In this document: positions 1 through 7,430 of the stretch, piece after piece
Position numbering within the stretch: position 1 is the stretch's first letter
Layout: each line of letters opens with the position of its first letter
DNA from: JBOHWJ01 sp050736615
Lineage (GTDB): Bacteria; Desulfobacterota; Binatia; Binatales; Binataceae
Assembly: GCA_050736615.1 (NCBI GenBank)
Contig: JBOHWL010000285.1
Location: 1 to 33,435 of the forward strand
Direction of reading: 5' to 3'
Length of the DNA stretch: 33,435 bases
Position numbers and translations under genes: made by a program
The notes under the pieces: model-generated
Seen by the model: the letters and a program-made list of their open reading frames with translations, nothing else
Told to the model about the DNA's origin: nothing
Databases searched by the model: none

Positions 1-1
1 C

Positions 2-196
2 GCTGGGCTTTCATCCGGTATTGCCACCGTCACGTTCCCGAATGGAATCACCTACGATGCTACACCCTCATGCTCGGCGAACGACCAGACCGCAGCCGCC
101 GCAGTCAAGGTGACAAGCACGACCACGACGGTCGTCCTGACGGGCACGGGCGCCGACACTGTCGCTTGGTCCTGTCGGCCGCCGCGGAGCAAATGA
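2..196 (+). CDS. C-terminal end of a beta-rich surface or fibre-type protein (5' partial)
   Basis: An open frame enters from the left edge and stops with TGA at 194-196, leaving 64 residues. It reads AGLSSGIATVTF at the start and TVAWSCRPPRSK at the end, with a run of Thr (TSTTTTVVLTGTG) between. Alternating small and hydrophobic residues and two cysteines (in PSCS and WSC) suggest a beta-sandwich tail domain. Such domains are seen at the C-termini of large repetitive surface proteins and fibre-like proteins, so this is probably the last domain of a long protein encoded to the left. The antisense frame over the same bases has no recognisable features. No function can be assigned. The reading frame is fairly secure; the family is a guess. 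Confidence 0.55.
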   Translation, partial: AGLSSGIATVTFPNGITYDATPSCSANDQTAAAAVKVTSTTTTVVLTGTGADTVAWSCRPPRSK

Positions 197-306
197 CGAC
201 CGCGTCGGAGGTTGCGTTGCACGACATCCTTCACGAAATTTGATTCAGGGGCTTCCAAAATCCACTCTTCTATTTCTTGCGATTTAAGTTAGCTTGGGCC
301 ACAGAC

Positions 307-318
307 CTCCAATTGGAG
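307..318. promoter_or_regulatory. Perfect 12-bp palindrome upstream of ligA
   Basis: CTCCAATTGGAG is a perfect palindrome about 60 bases before the ligA start. It could be an operator or a chance palindrome. A G-rich/T4/C-rich inverted repeat (GGGGTTTTCCCC) follows at about 329-340. No convincing -35/-10 pair is visible in this gap. Confidence 0.25.
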
Positions 319-379
319 CGCGTACAGGGGGGGTTTTCCCCGGAGATAATTTCAAAATTGACATCACGGTCGAGATCCC

Positions 380-2398
380 ATGACTGATGATCTGAGGCGG
401 CTGAACGCGCAGGCGGAAAGCCTGCGCGAGCGCATCAACCATCACAACTATCGCTATTACGTACTCGATGATCCTGAGACCACCGACGCCGAGTACGACC
501 AACTGATGCGCAGGCTCGAGGCGCTCGAGCGCGAATACCCCGAATTGCTGACGCCCGATTCTCCCACTCAAAGGGTGGGCGCCGCGCCGAGTGAAAAATT
601 CAACACGGTGGTGCATCGCCGCATGATGCTGTCGCTGGCCAACGCCATGGACGCCGCGGAGATGCTTGAATTCGACCGCCGCATCAAGCGCTTCCTCAAA
701 AGTGAGGACGAGATTGAATACGCCGCCGAGGTCAAGCTCGATGGCCTGGCAGTCGATCTCAGTTATGAAAATGGTACGCTAGCGGTCGGCTCGACCCGCG
801 GCGACGGCCTTAACGGCGAGGATGTCACTGCGAACATTCGCACTATCAAAAGCGTGCCGCTGCGCCTGATCAAGCCCGCGCGTCACCCGATGCCGCGCTT
901 GTTCGAAGTGCGCGGGGAGGTAATCCTGCCGCTGCGCGCGTTCGAACGGCTCAACGCTGAGCGCGCGCGCGTCGGCGAGCCGCTCTTCGCCAATCCGCGC
1001 AACGCGGCGGCGGGCTCGTTGCGCCAACTTGATCCGCGCGTTACGGCTTCGCGCCCGCTCGGAATCTACTGCCATTCGCCCGGCGTGATGGAGGGTGTCG
1101 AATACGCCTCGCAATGGGACTTCCTCAACGGGATCAAGGCTCTGGGCTTGCGCGTAAATCCGCTCACGCGGGTGTGTAAGGGCGTTAACGAGGTACTCGA
1201 ATACTGGAACGAACTGACGGAAAAACGCCACTCCCTCGATTATCAAGCCGACGGCGTTGTCGCCAAGGTCAACTCATTCGCACTGCAGGCGCAACTCGGC
1301 GAAGTCTCGCGCTCGCCGCGATGGGCGGTCGCCTACAAGTTCAAAGCGCAGCAGGCGGAAACCAGGGTGCGCAAAATTTCCGTCTATGTCGGGCGGATCG
1401 GCTCGTTGACCCCGGTGGCGAACCTCGAACCGGTGGGGCTCGCCGGCGTCACCGTTTCAAACGCTTCGCTCCACAACCTCGACGAGATAAGACGCAAGGA
1501 TGTACGCGAGGGCGATACCGTGCTGGTCGAGCGCGCTGGCGACGTTATCCCTTACGTCGTGCGCGTGACGCAAAAGGCGGGCCCGCGCGCCGCTGAGTTT
1601 GAAATGCCGTCGCATTGCCCGGAATGCGGCGGCGCGATTGTGCATGAAGCGGACGAGGTTGGCCATTTTTGCGTAAACGTGAATTGCCCGGCGCGGATGC
1701 GCGAGTCTATCCGTCATTTTGCTTCCAAGGCCGCCCTCAATATCGACGGACTCGGTGACAAGCTGGTTGGACAACTGATCGACACCGGTTTGGTTAAGGA
1801 ACTGGATGATCTCTATAAACTCAACCGGCAACAACTGATCGGGCTTGAGCGGCTGGGCGAAAAAAGCGCCGCCAATCTGCTAGCCAGTATCGAACGTTCG
1901 CGCGATACGACGCTGGACCGTGTAATCAACGGCCTCGGTATCCGACATGTTGGTGAACACACCGCGCGCCAGCTAGCCGGCCGCTTCATCACACTGGCGG
2001 GCTTGATGGATGCGAGCGAAGACGCCTTGCGCGGCGTACGCGATATCGGTTCTGAAGTCGCCCTAAGTATCCGCAAGTATTTCGATGAGCCGCGCAATCG
2101 CGACACGGCCGAACGCCTGGCCAAATACCTGAGAATCGAGCCGCTACCCGCGGCCGACGGCCGCGACGCATTACGCGACAAAAGCTTCGTTATAACGGGT
2201 ACGCTGGAATCGATGACGCGCGAGGATGCCGAGCGCAAAATCATGGCGGCCGGCGGCCGTGTGACTTCTTCTGTAAGCCGCAAGACCGACTACCTTGTCG
2301 CCGGCGGCGAGCCGGGCTCGAAGCTGCGCAAGGCCACCGAATTTGGTGTCAAGACTCTTAATGAACGCCAATTTTTGACTTTGCTTGAGAGCGACTGA
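380..2398 (+). CDS. ligA: NAD-dependent DNA ligase LigA
   Basis: Seals nicks in duplex DNA during replication and repair using NAD+. The 672 residues match the usual LigA length and all modules are present. The N-terminal Ia domain has the Y-x-x-D-x-x-Y/D-x-x-Y-type NAD-binding region (HNYRYYVLDDPETTDAEYD). The adenylation domain has the nucleotidyl-lysine motif KLDG (K119). An OB-fold follows, then a four-cysteine zinc finger (CPEC, then CVNVNC), helix-hairpin-helix repeats (NGLGIRHVGE, VRDIGS), and a C-terminal BRCT domain from about residue 595 (SFVITGTLESM, VSRKTDYLVAGG). The ATG at 380 gives the canonical N-terminus. The acylphosphatase gene follows closely on the same strand. No lesion is visible in any motif. 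Confidence 0.97.
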   Translation: MTDDLRRLNAQAESLRERINHHNYRYYVLDDPETTDAEYDQLMRRLEALEREYPELLTPDSPTQRVGAAPSEKFNTVVHRRMMLSLANAMDAAEMLEFDRRIKRFLKSEDEIEYAAEVKLDGLAVDLSYENGTLAVGSTRGDGLNGEDVTANIRTIKSVPLRLIKPARHPMPRLFEVRGEVILPLRAFERLNAERARVGEPLFANPRNAAAGSLRQLDPRVTASRPLGIYCHSPGVMEGVEYASQWDFLNGIKALGLRVNPLTRVCKGVNEVLEYWNELTEKRHSLDYQADGVVAKVNSFALQAQLGEVSRSPRWAVAYKFKAQQAETRVRKISVYVGRIGSLTPVANLEPVGLAGVTVSNASLHNLDEIRRKDVREGDTVLVERAGDVIPYVVRVTQKAGPRAAEFEMPSHCPECGGAIVHEADEVGHFCVNVNCPARMRESIRHFASKAALNIDGLGDKLVGQLIDTGLVKELDDLYKLNRQQLIGLERLGEKSAANLLASIERSRDTTLDRVINGLGIRHVGEHTARQLAGRFITLAGLMDASEDALRGVRDIGSEVALSIRKYFDEPRNRDTAERLAKYLRIEPLPAADGRDALRDKSFVITGTLESMTREDAERKIMAAGGRVTSSVSRKTDYLVAGGEPGSKLRKATEFGVKTLNERQFLTLLESD

Positions 2399-2465
2399 CG
2401 AACGTGACCGGTTTTCCGCGGGCGTCCCTTCCGCGCTTTCCGTTATCATGACGGCGGCCAGGCAA

Positions 2466-2744
2466 ATGGAACCTACGGCTCGATTGCGCATTATTGTTAC
2501 CGGCCGTGTGCAGGGCGTATTCTTTCGCCGGGCGACGAGGACTCAGGCTAACGCCTTGGGGCTCACCGGATGGGTGCGTAATCTGGACGATGGCTCGGTC
2601 GAAATCGTGGCGGAGGGCGCGCATGACGCGTTGCAGGCGTTCGCACGATGGGCAAAGCGCGGGCCGGCCGCTGCCGACGTCAATGCGGCACAAGAGGAAT
2701 GGTGCGAATTCAAAGGGGAATTCAACGATTTTAGGATGAGATGA
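2466..2744 (+). CDS. acyP: Acylphosphatase
   Basis: Small enzyme that hydrolyses acyl-phosphates such as acetyl phosphate and 1,3-bisphosphoglycerate. The alpha/beta sandwich begins at RLRIIVTGRVQGVFFR. It has the catalytic Arg in the GRVQGVFFRR loop, and WVRNLDDGSVEI carries the catalytic Asn. With the ATG at 2466 it is 92 residues, the normal family size. ATG 2448 (98 residues) is equally in frame, and a TTG-type start at 2385 would overlap ligA. The Shine-Dalgarno is weak in every case (AGG at 2460-2462 is only three bases from 2466), so the start is chosen by domain boundary. It lies 67 bases after ligA and is probably co-transcribed with it. Confidence 0.88.
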   Translation: MEPTARLRIIVTGRVQGVFFRRATRTQANALGLTGWVRNLDDGSVEIVAEGAHDALQAFARWAKRGPAAADVNAAQEEWCEFKGEFNDFRMR

Positions 2745-2764
2745 AAGGCTGGCATCACCACCCT

Positions 2765-2792
2765 TTGACGTTTGGCGAGCATTAGCTATACT
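2765..2792 (+). promoter_or_regulatory. Sigma70-type promoter for korAB
   Basis: TTGACG (2765-2770), 16-bp spacer, TATACT (2787-2792). The predicted start near 2799 gives a leader of about 105 bases before korA. It is the best-matched promoter in the left half of the window, although the spacer is one base short of ideal. Confidence 0.7.
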
Positions 2793-2859
2793 TCATTGTG
2801 GCATTTGTTTTTATCGATACCGCTTGGCTTCACCCACGCCTGTATCGTGAAGGCTATGC

Positions 2860-2890
2860 TTGGCATCGAAGTGGAAAATTGGCATCGAAG
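2860..2890 (+). repeat. 12-bp direct repeat in the korA leader
   Basis: TTGGCATCGAAG occurs at 2860-2871 and again at 2879-2890, a 19-base period. The second copy runs directly into the korA Shine-Dalgarno AGGAG (2891-2895). It may be a tandem duplication of the ribosome-binding region or a repeated regulator site. Confidence 0.6.
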
Positions 2891-2904
2891 AGGAGCGTTG
2901 AGCC

Positions 2905-4800
2905 ATGGCTATTCCACCTGAGGCGGCCGGACAGGCCGCTCATTCCTCAAGTTTAGGCGGCGCGGCGTCCAAGCCAGCGAAGAGCCGCGACAGTATCGTA
3001 ATCCGGTTCGCCGGTGATTCCGGTGACGGCATGCAATTGGCCGGCATGCAGTTCACGGCGGAATCGGCATTTGCGGGCAATGACATCGCGACCTTCCCCG
3101 ACTTTCCCGCCGAAATCCGCGCTCCAGCGGGCACTCTAGCCGGCGTCAGCGGGTTCCAGCTCAATTTCTCCAGCCAAGAGATTTTCACCGCTGGCGATGA
3201 ACCCAACGTGCTGGTCGCGATGAATCCGGCGGCGCTCAAAGTTAATCTCGATGACTTGCCCGCCAACGCCGTGCTGATCGTCGATCGCGAGGCCTTTTCC
3301 GAGGCCAACCTCAAGCGCGCTGGCTACAAGTCGAATCCGTTGCGCGATCATTCCCTGGACAAGTACCAGGTCTTTGAAGTTGACGTGACCAAGCTCACGG
3401 CGGCTTCACTTCACGGTAGCGGACTCAACAATCGCGCGGTCTTCCGATGTCGCAATATGTTTGTGCTGGGCATGGTGTCGTGGCTGTATCAGCGGCCAAT
3501 TGAGACGACCATCAAATGGCTGGAGGCACGCTTCAAGAAGACACCCGAACTAGTCGAGGCGAATCTGAAGGTCCTGCGGGCCGGATGGAATTACGGCGAA
3601 ACCACGGAGATGTTCGCCAATAACTATGAAGTGCAGCCGGCGCGCATCGTCCCGGGTGTTTATCGCAACATCACTGGCAACAGCGCGACGGCGATCGGAT
3701 TCGTGGCGGCAGCGGTCAAAGCCAAACGTCCGCTGTTCCTGGGCTCATATCCAATCACTCCGGCCAGCGACGTACTGCATGAACTGGCCGGTTATAAGAA
3801 TTATCCGGTGTACACTTTTCAAGCCGAGGACGAAATTGCGGGAGTCGCCTCGGCGATCGGCGCGTCATTCGGCGGCGCGATCGCTATCACGACCACGTCC
3901 GGCCCCGGGATGAACCTCAAAGCCGAGGCGGTCGGGCTCGCGGTGAAAACGGAATTGCCGCTGGTGATCACCGATATCCAGCGCGCGGGCCCATCCACGG
4001 GAATGCCGACCAAGCCCGAGCAGGCCGATCTGCTGATGGCGATGTACGGACGGCATGGTGAATCGCCCATTCCGATTATCGCCGCCGCGACGCCGGGCGA
4101 TTGTTTCGAATGCGCCTACGAAGCCGTGCGTATCGCCGTCACCTACATGACCCCGGTGATCCTGATGACCGACGGCTATCTGGCGAACGGCTCCGAGCCA
4201 TGGGCGTTGCCCGATCCCGACCAACTGCCGCCCATCAAGGTCGAACTGCGGACCGAGCCGGAAGGCTTCATGCCTTACCTGCGTGATCCGGAGACGCTAT
4301 CGCGGCCGTGGGCGGTGCCGGGGACGCCCGGACTTGAACATCGAATCGGCGGCTTGTCGAGCGAGGACGTGACCGGCAATGTGAGCTACTCGCCCGCCAA
4401 CAACGAGCTGATGGTGCGGACGCGCGCGCGCAAGATTGCGGGAATTGCCAAGGAATTGCCGCCGACTCGGATTTTCGGTGATCAAAACGGCGGCGATCTG
4501 GTGGTACTCGGATGGGGCTCGACCTTTGGCTCGATTCGCGAAGCGGTCAAGCAGATGCGCGAACGAGGCAAGAGCGTCTCTCATATTCATCTGCGCTATC
4601 TCAATCCGCTGCCGAGCGACCTGGGTGAAAAGCTTCGCCGCTTCAAAAAGGTGATAGTGGCGGAGATGAACATGGGACAATTGCTTAAAATGGTGCGCGC
4701 CGATTATCTGCTCGACGCGATCGGCTGCAACAAAATACAGGGGCGTCCGTTCAAGGTGAGCGAACTCACCAATCGTATTGGACGCGTGCTGGAGGGTTGA
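2905..4800 (+). CDS. korA: 2-oxoacid:ferredoxin oxidoreductase, fused gamma-alpha subunit (KorA type)
   Basis: Large subunit of a CoA-acylating 2-oxoacid (probably 2-oxoglutarate) ferredoxin oxidoreductase, cytoplasmic, working with the adjacent KorB. The 631 residues contain an N-terminal gamma domain (about 30-220; RFAGDSGDGMQLAG and the FPDFPAEIRAP region) fused to the alpha pyrimidine-binding domain (about 250-430). The alpha part shows YPITPASD, QAEDE and TTTSGPG. The C-terminal domain II ends with a transketolase-C-like segment. This gamma-alpha fusion is the architecture of the two-subunit KGOR found in mycobacteria and many other bacteria. ATG 2905 has AGGAG nine bases upstream. korB starts five bases after the stop codon. 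Substrate choice within the 2-oxoacid family is inferred from architecture, not proven. Confidence 0.92.
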   Translation: MAIPPEAAGQAAHSSSLGGAASKPAKSRDSIVIRFAGDSGDGMQLAGMQFTAESAFAGNDIATFPDFPAEIRAPAGTLAGVSGFQLNFSSQEIFTAGDEPNVLVAMNPAALKVNLDDLPANAVLIVDREAFSEANLKRAGYKSNPLRDHSLDKYQVFEVDVTKLTAASLHGSGLNNRAVFRCRNMFVLGMVSWLYQRPIETTIKWLEARFKKTPELVEANLKVLRAGWNYGETTEMFANNYEVQPARIVPGVYRNITGNSATAIGFVAAAVKAKRPLFLGSYPITPASDVLHELAGYKNYPVYTFQAEDEIAGVASAIGASFGGAIAITTTSGPGMNLKAEAVGLAVKTELPLVITDIQRAGPSTGMPTKPEQADLLMAMYGRHGESPIPIIAAATPGDCFECAYEAVRIAVTYMTPVILMTDGYLANGSEPWALPDPDQLPPIKVELRTEPEGFMPYLRDPETLSRPWAVPGTPGLEHRIGGLSSEDVTGNVSYSPANNELMVRTRARKIAGIAKELPPTRIFGDQNGGDLVVLGWGSTFGSIREAVKQMRERGKSVSHIHLRYLNPLPSDLGEKLRRFKKVIVAEMNMGQLLKMVRADYLLDAIGCNKIQGRPFKVSELTNRIGRVLEG

Positions 4801-4804
4801 TCAG

Positions 4805-5803
4805 ATGGCTACGGCGCTGACCAGAAAGGATTTCGTTTCCGACCAGGAGGTGCGCTGGTGCCCCGGATGCGGCGACTACGCGATTCTGGCGCAAGTGCAA
4901 AAAGTGATGCCGGAGTTCGGCATCCCACGTGAAAACGTGGTCTTCATTTCAGGCATTGGATGTTCAAGCCGGTTTCCTTATTACATGAACACTTACGGCT
5001 TCCATACGATCCACGGACGCGCGCCCGCGATCGCAACCGGGCTTAAGGTCACACGCCCTGAACTCGACGTATGGGTGGTGACCGGTGACGGTGACGGTCT
5101 TTCGATTGGCGGCAATCATCTGATTCACGTGCTGCGCCGCAATGTGGATTTGAAAATCCTGCTGTTCAATAACCGGATTTATGGCTTGACCAAGGGCCAG
5201 TATTCACCGACTTCCGAGGTCGGCAAGGTGACCAAATCAACGCCGGCCGGTTCAGTGGATTTTCCGTTCAATCCGACCACGGTGGCGTTGGGCGCTCATG
5301 CGACCTTCGTCGCCCGCACGGTTGACGTCGAGCAGAAGCATCTGGGCGAGACGCTCAAGCGCGCGCACGCCTACCGTGGCGCCTCGTTCATCGAAATCCT
5401 GCAGAACTGCAACATTTTTAATGACGGCGCTTTCAATGATCTGAGCGACAAGCAGATCAAGGCGGACCATCAACTGGTGCTCGAACACGGCAAGCCGCTG
5501 ATCTTCGGCAAAACCCGCAACCGTGGCATCAGGATGAACGGCAATCGCGCCGAAGTCGTGACGCTCGGCAGCGGCGTCAGCGAGGCTGACCTGGTGGTTC
5601 ATGATGAGACCAATCTCGCACTCGCCTTCATGCTGGCGAACTTCGAGCCGCCGATGCCTACGCCGATTGGGGTTTTCTATTCGGTGCCGCGTCCGACCTA
5701 CGACGCCGCGCTGAACGCCCAGTTGGCCGAAGCCAAGGCGAAAATGGGGGAAGGCGATCTCAAGTCACTACTTCATCGCGGTGACGTGTGGACCGTGAAT
5801 TAG
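4805..5803 (+). CDS. korB: 2-oxoacid:ferredoxin oxidoreductase, beta subunit (KorB type)
   Basis: Thiamine-diphosphate-binding subunit that carries out decarboxylation and passes electrons to ferredoxin through one 4Fe-4S cluster. Its 332 residues show CPGCGD (C19, C22), GIGCSSRFPYY (C53) and a further Cys in QNCNIFND (C202). This is the four-cysteine set expected for the cluster. The ThDP/Mg motif spans GDGDGLSIGGNH to NNRIYGLTKGQ (about 94-132). ATG 4805 is chosen because GGAGG at 4791-4795, inside the end of korA, is correctly spaced. An in-frame ATG at 4778 would overlap korA and lacks a Shine-Dalgarno. Together with korA it forms a compact two-gene operon driven by the promoter at 2765. 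No other subunit (for example a separate delta ferredoxin) is present nearby. Confidence 0.93.
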   Translation: MATALTRKDFVSDQEVRWCPGCGDYAILAQVQKVMPEFGIPRENVVFISGIGCSSRFPYYMNTYGFHTIHGRAPAIATGLKVTRPELDVWVVTGDGDGLSIGGNHLIHVLRRNVDLKILLFNNRIYGLTKGQYSPTSEVGKVTKSTPAGSVDFPFNPTTVALGAHATFVARTVDVEQKHLGETLKRAHAYRGASFIEILQNCNIFNDGAFNDLSDKQIKADHQLVLEHGKPLIFGKTRNRGIRMNGNRAEVVTLGSGVSEADLVVHDETNLALAFMLANFEPPMPTPIGVFYSVPRPTYDAALNAQLAEAKAKMGEGDLKSLLHRGDVWTVN

Positions 5804-5909
5804 CGCGCGGTTATTTGTCCGCCAGCCTTTCCACAGAAGGCTAAAGCGGCGATCGCTCCAACCAACGATAACACCGCTCGCTCGAGGCGGGCTCCGCACC
5901 AGCGTGATC

Positions 5910-6044
5910 TGTCATTCCGAGTGTGTGAATTTTTATGTCATTCCGAGCACAGCGAGGAATCCCGGATCTTTCTGCTGTTCCTGTGTTTTGTCGGGATTCT
6001 TCACTTCCTAAAACGCACGTCGCAGACTCCTTTGCTCGCTCCGC
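5910..6044. repeat. Dispersed palindromic repeat, copy 1
   Basis: Starts with a partial unit TGTCATTCCGAG (5910-5921). A full left arm follows from 5936 (TGTCATTCCGAGCACAGCGA, then GGAATCCCGG), with an opposing CGGGATTCTTCACTTCC arm near 5992. It is followed by the tract GCACGTCGCAGACTCC and TTTGCTCGCTCCGCC (6015-6045). Related copies lie at 10041-10134 and 15824-16030. Short open frames here encode HSEHSEESR-like peptides, which are repeat translations and not genes. Confidence 0.8.
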
Positions 6045-6076
6045 CTACGTTGGCGGCAGGCTGGATCGCTTTCGAA

Positions 6077-7252
6077 TCAAATCGAAAGATTATAAACGCG
6101 CCGGACATTATCGCCGAGGACGTCGCGCCGCCGATGCGGGTCGCCTATCTTGTTCCCGAACTCCTCCAGCTCCTCGATATAGTTCCCCGTATGGTCCGGA
6201 TGGGGGAAATCGGTCGCCCAGAAGAAACGATCGCTGCCACATAAATCAACCATCGCGGGCAATGACTTTTCGTCGGGATCAGCGGAAACCCAGACGTTGC
6301 GCTTGAAATAAAAGCTGGGCTTCTCCTTGAGCGGCACTCCCCGCCCCATCACGCTGTCGTAAACCGCATCCATCCGGTCGAGCCAGTATTGCACCCAGCC
6401 AGCGCCCACTTCGAGAATCACGATTTTAAGCTTGGGGAACTTGTCGAACGTGCCGTATTGCATAAAGCTCGCGAGCGCGTGGCGAATCGCGTCGGAGGCG
6501 GTCACGTTGAGGAACCATCCCTGCTTGCGCACGTACTCCTTGTCGTAGCGCCCGGGCCAGCACCACTGTGGTTCGAGCGAAACGTGAATACCCAGCGGCA
6601 CGTCGAGCTCCTGCGCCTTGGCGAAGAGAACATCATGATCGGAATGGCCGTGCGGTTTGCGCGTCATCGTGAACTGCACAACCCATCCGCCTTTGTGGCC
6701 GGCCTTCACCGCGCGTTCGAGTTCCTCCGCGGCGGCCGTTGGATCTCCCAGCGAGAGATGGGCCACCGGGATCAGGCGGCCACCGCTGTCCGCCGACCAA
6801 TCGGTGACCCAGCGATTGTAGGCCCGGCACATCGCTTGTGAGTAATCGACATCGTCGGTGTCGGTTTCCCACGTGAGGTCAAGGCTGGGGTAGATGATAG
6901 CGGCGTCAAGTCCCTCTTTGTCGAGCCGCGTAAGACGGTCCTTGGCGTCGCAAGCTCCCAGCGGGACTTTCTCGCCGTATTTGAGCCGCCGATCAAAATT
7001 TCCGGAATTGCGGGTAACCTGGCCCATTTGCGCAACGTTGCCGAAATTTCCACCGCGATTTACGTGCGATGGCTCTCCGTTAACTTCCAGGTATTCGAGG
7101 CCGTCTTCATCCTCTTTCATGCGGATGGCCTTGGCCCGGTACTTGGCTTCGCAGTAATCCTCCCAACATTTGGCCGATTCGAGGATGTGGCCATCAGCAT
7201 CCACCGCGCCGCTGTACTTGAGTTTATGGATTTCTTCCGCACTTCGACTCAT
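6077..7252 (-). CDS. Amidohydrolase family protein (Amidohydro_2, metal-dependent)
   Basis: A 391-residue TIM-barrel hydrolase or decarboxylase of the amidohydrolase-2 superfamily. The N-terminal metal motif is DADGH (D18, D20, H22). The C-terminal signature is ATDFPHPDHTG, and the ending NVRRVYNLSI is typical of these proteins. Members hydrolyse or decarboxylate small carboxylic and aromatic acids; the substrate here is unknown. The start at 7252 is the second of two adjacent ATGs and is preferred because GAGGTG sits five bases before it. A TTG at 7270 would place the Shine-Dalgarno inside the gene. It is divergent from the carboxyltransferase gene across a 178-bp gap. The 3' end abuts repeat copy 1. 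Confidence 0.85.
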   Translation of the reverse strand: MSRSAEEIHKLKYSGAVDADGHILESAKCWEDYCEAKYRAKAIRMKEDEDGLEYLEVNGEPSHVNRGGNFGNVAQMGQVTRNSGNFDRRLKYGEKVPLGACDAKDRLTRLDKEGLDAAIIYPSLDLTWETDTDDVDYSQAMCRAYNRWVTDWSADSGGRLIPVAHLSLGDPTAAAEELERAVKAGHKGGWVVQFTMTRKPHGHSDHDVLFAKAQELDVPLGIHVSLEPQWCWPGRYDKEYVRKQGWFLNVTASDAIRHALASFMQYGTFDKFPKLKIVILEVGAGWVQYWLDRMDAVYDSVMGRGVPLKEKPSFYFKRNVWVSADPDEKSLPAMVDLCGSDRFFWATDFPHPDHTGNYIEELEEFGNKIGDPHRRRDVLGDNVRRVYNLSI

Positions 7253-7430
7253 CATTTCACCTCGATTCAAATTTCAATTGTAACCGGGTTTTGCGTACGG
7301 CTTAGTTTGACATCGTGCGGCGCGACAAGCCAACTGAACCCGCGGCAGGCTCGGCGGGTGTGTTCCGTCTCAAGGTTTGATTGGCGGCTTTTCGCACCCG
7401 CTTGATAGGATGGATTCGCGGAGGAACGCC

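Noticed and set aside
5824..5842. AGCCTT/AAGGCT hairpin after korB
   Set aside because: Only six pairs and no T-tract; too weak to call a terminator.
5921..6306. Two overlapping short frames after korB encoding HSEHSEESR-type peptides
   Set aside because: They are translations of the dispersed palindromic repeat and of the antisense strand of the amidohydrolase.
7307..7335. TTGACA in the divergent gap before the carboxyltransferase
   Set aside because: No acceptable -10 sequence lies 15-19 bases downstream.
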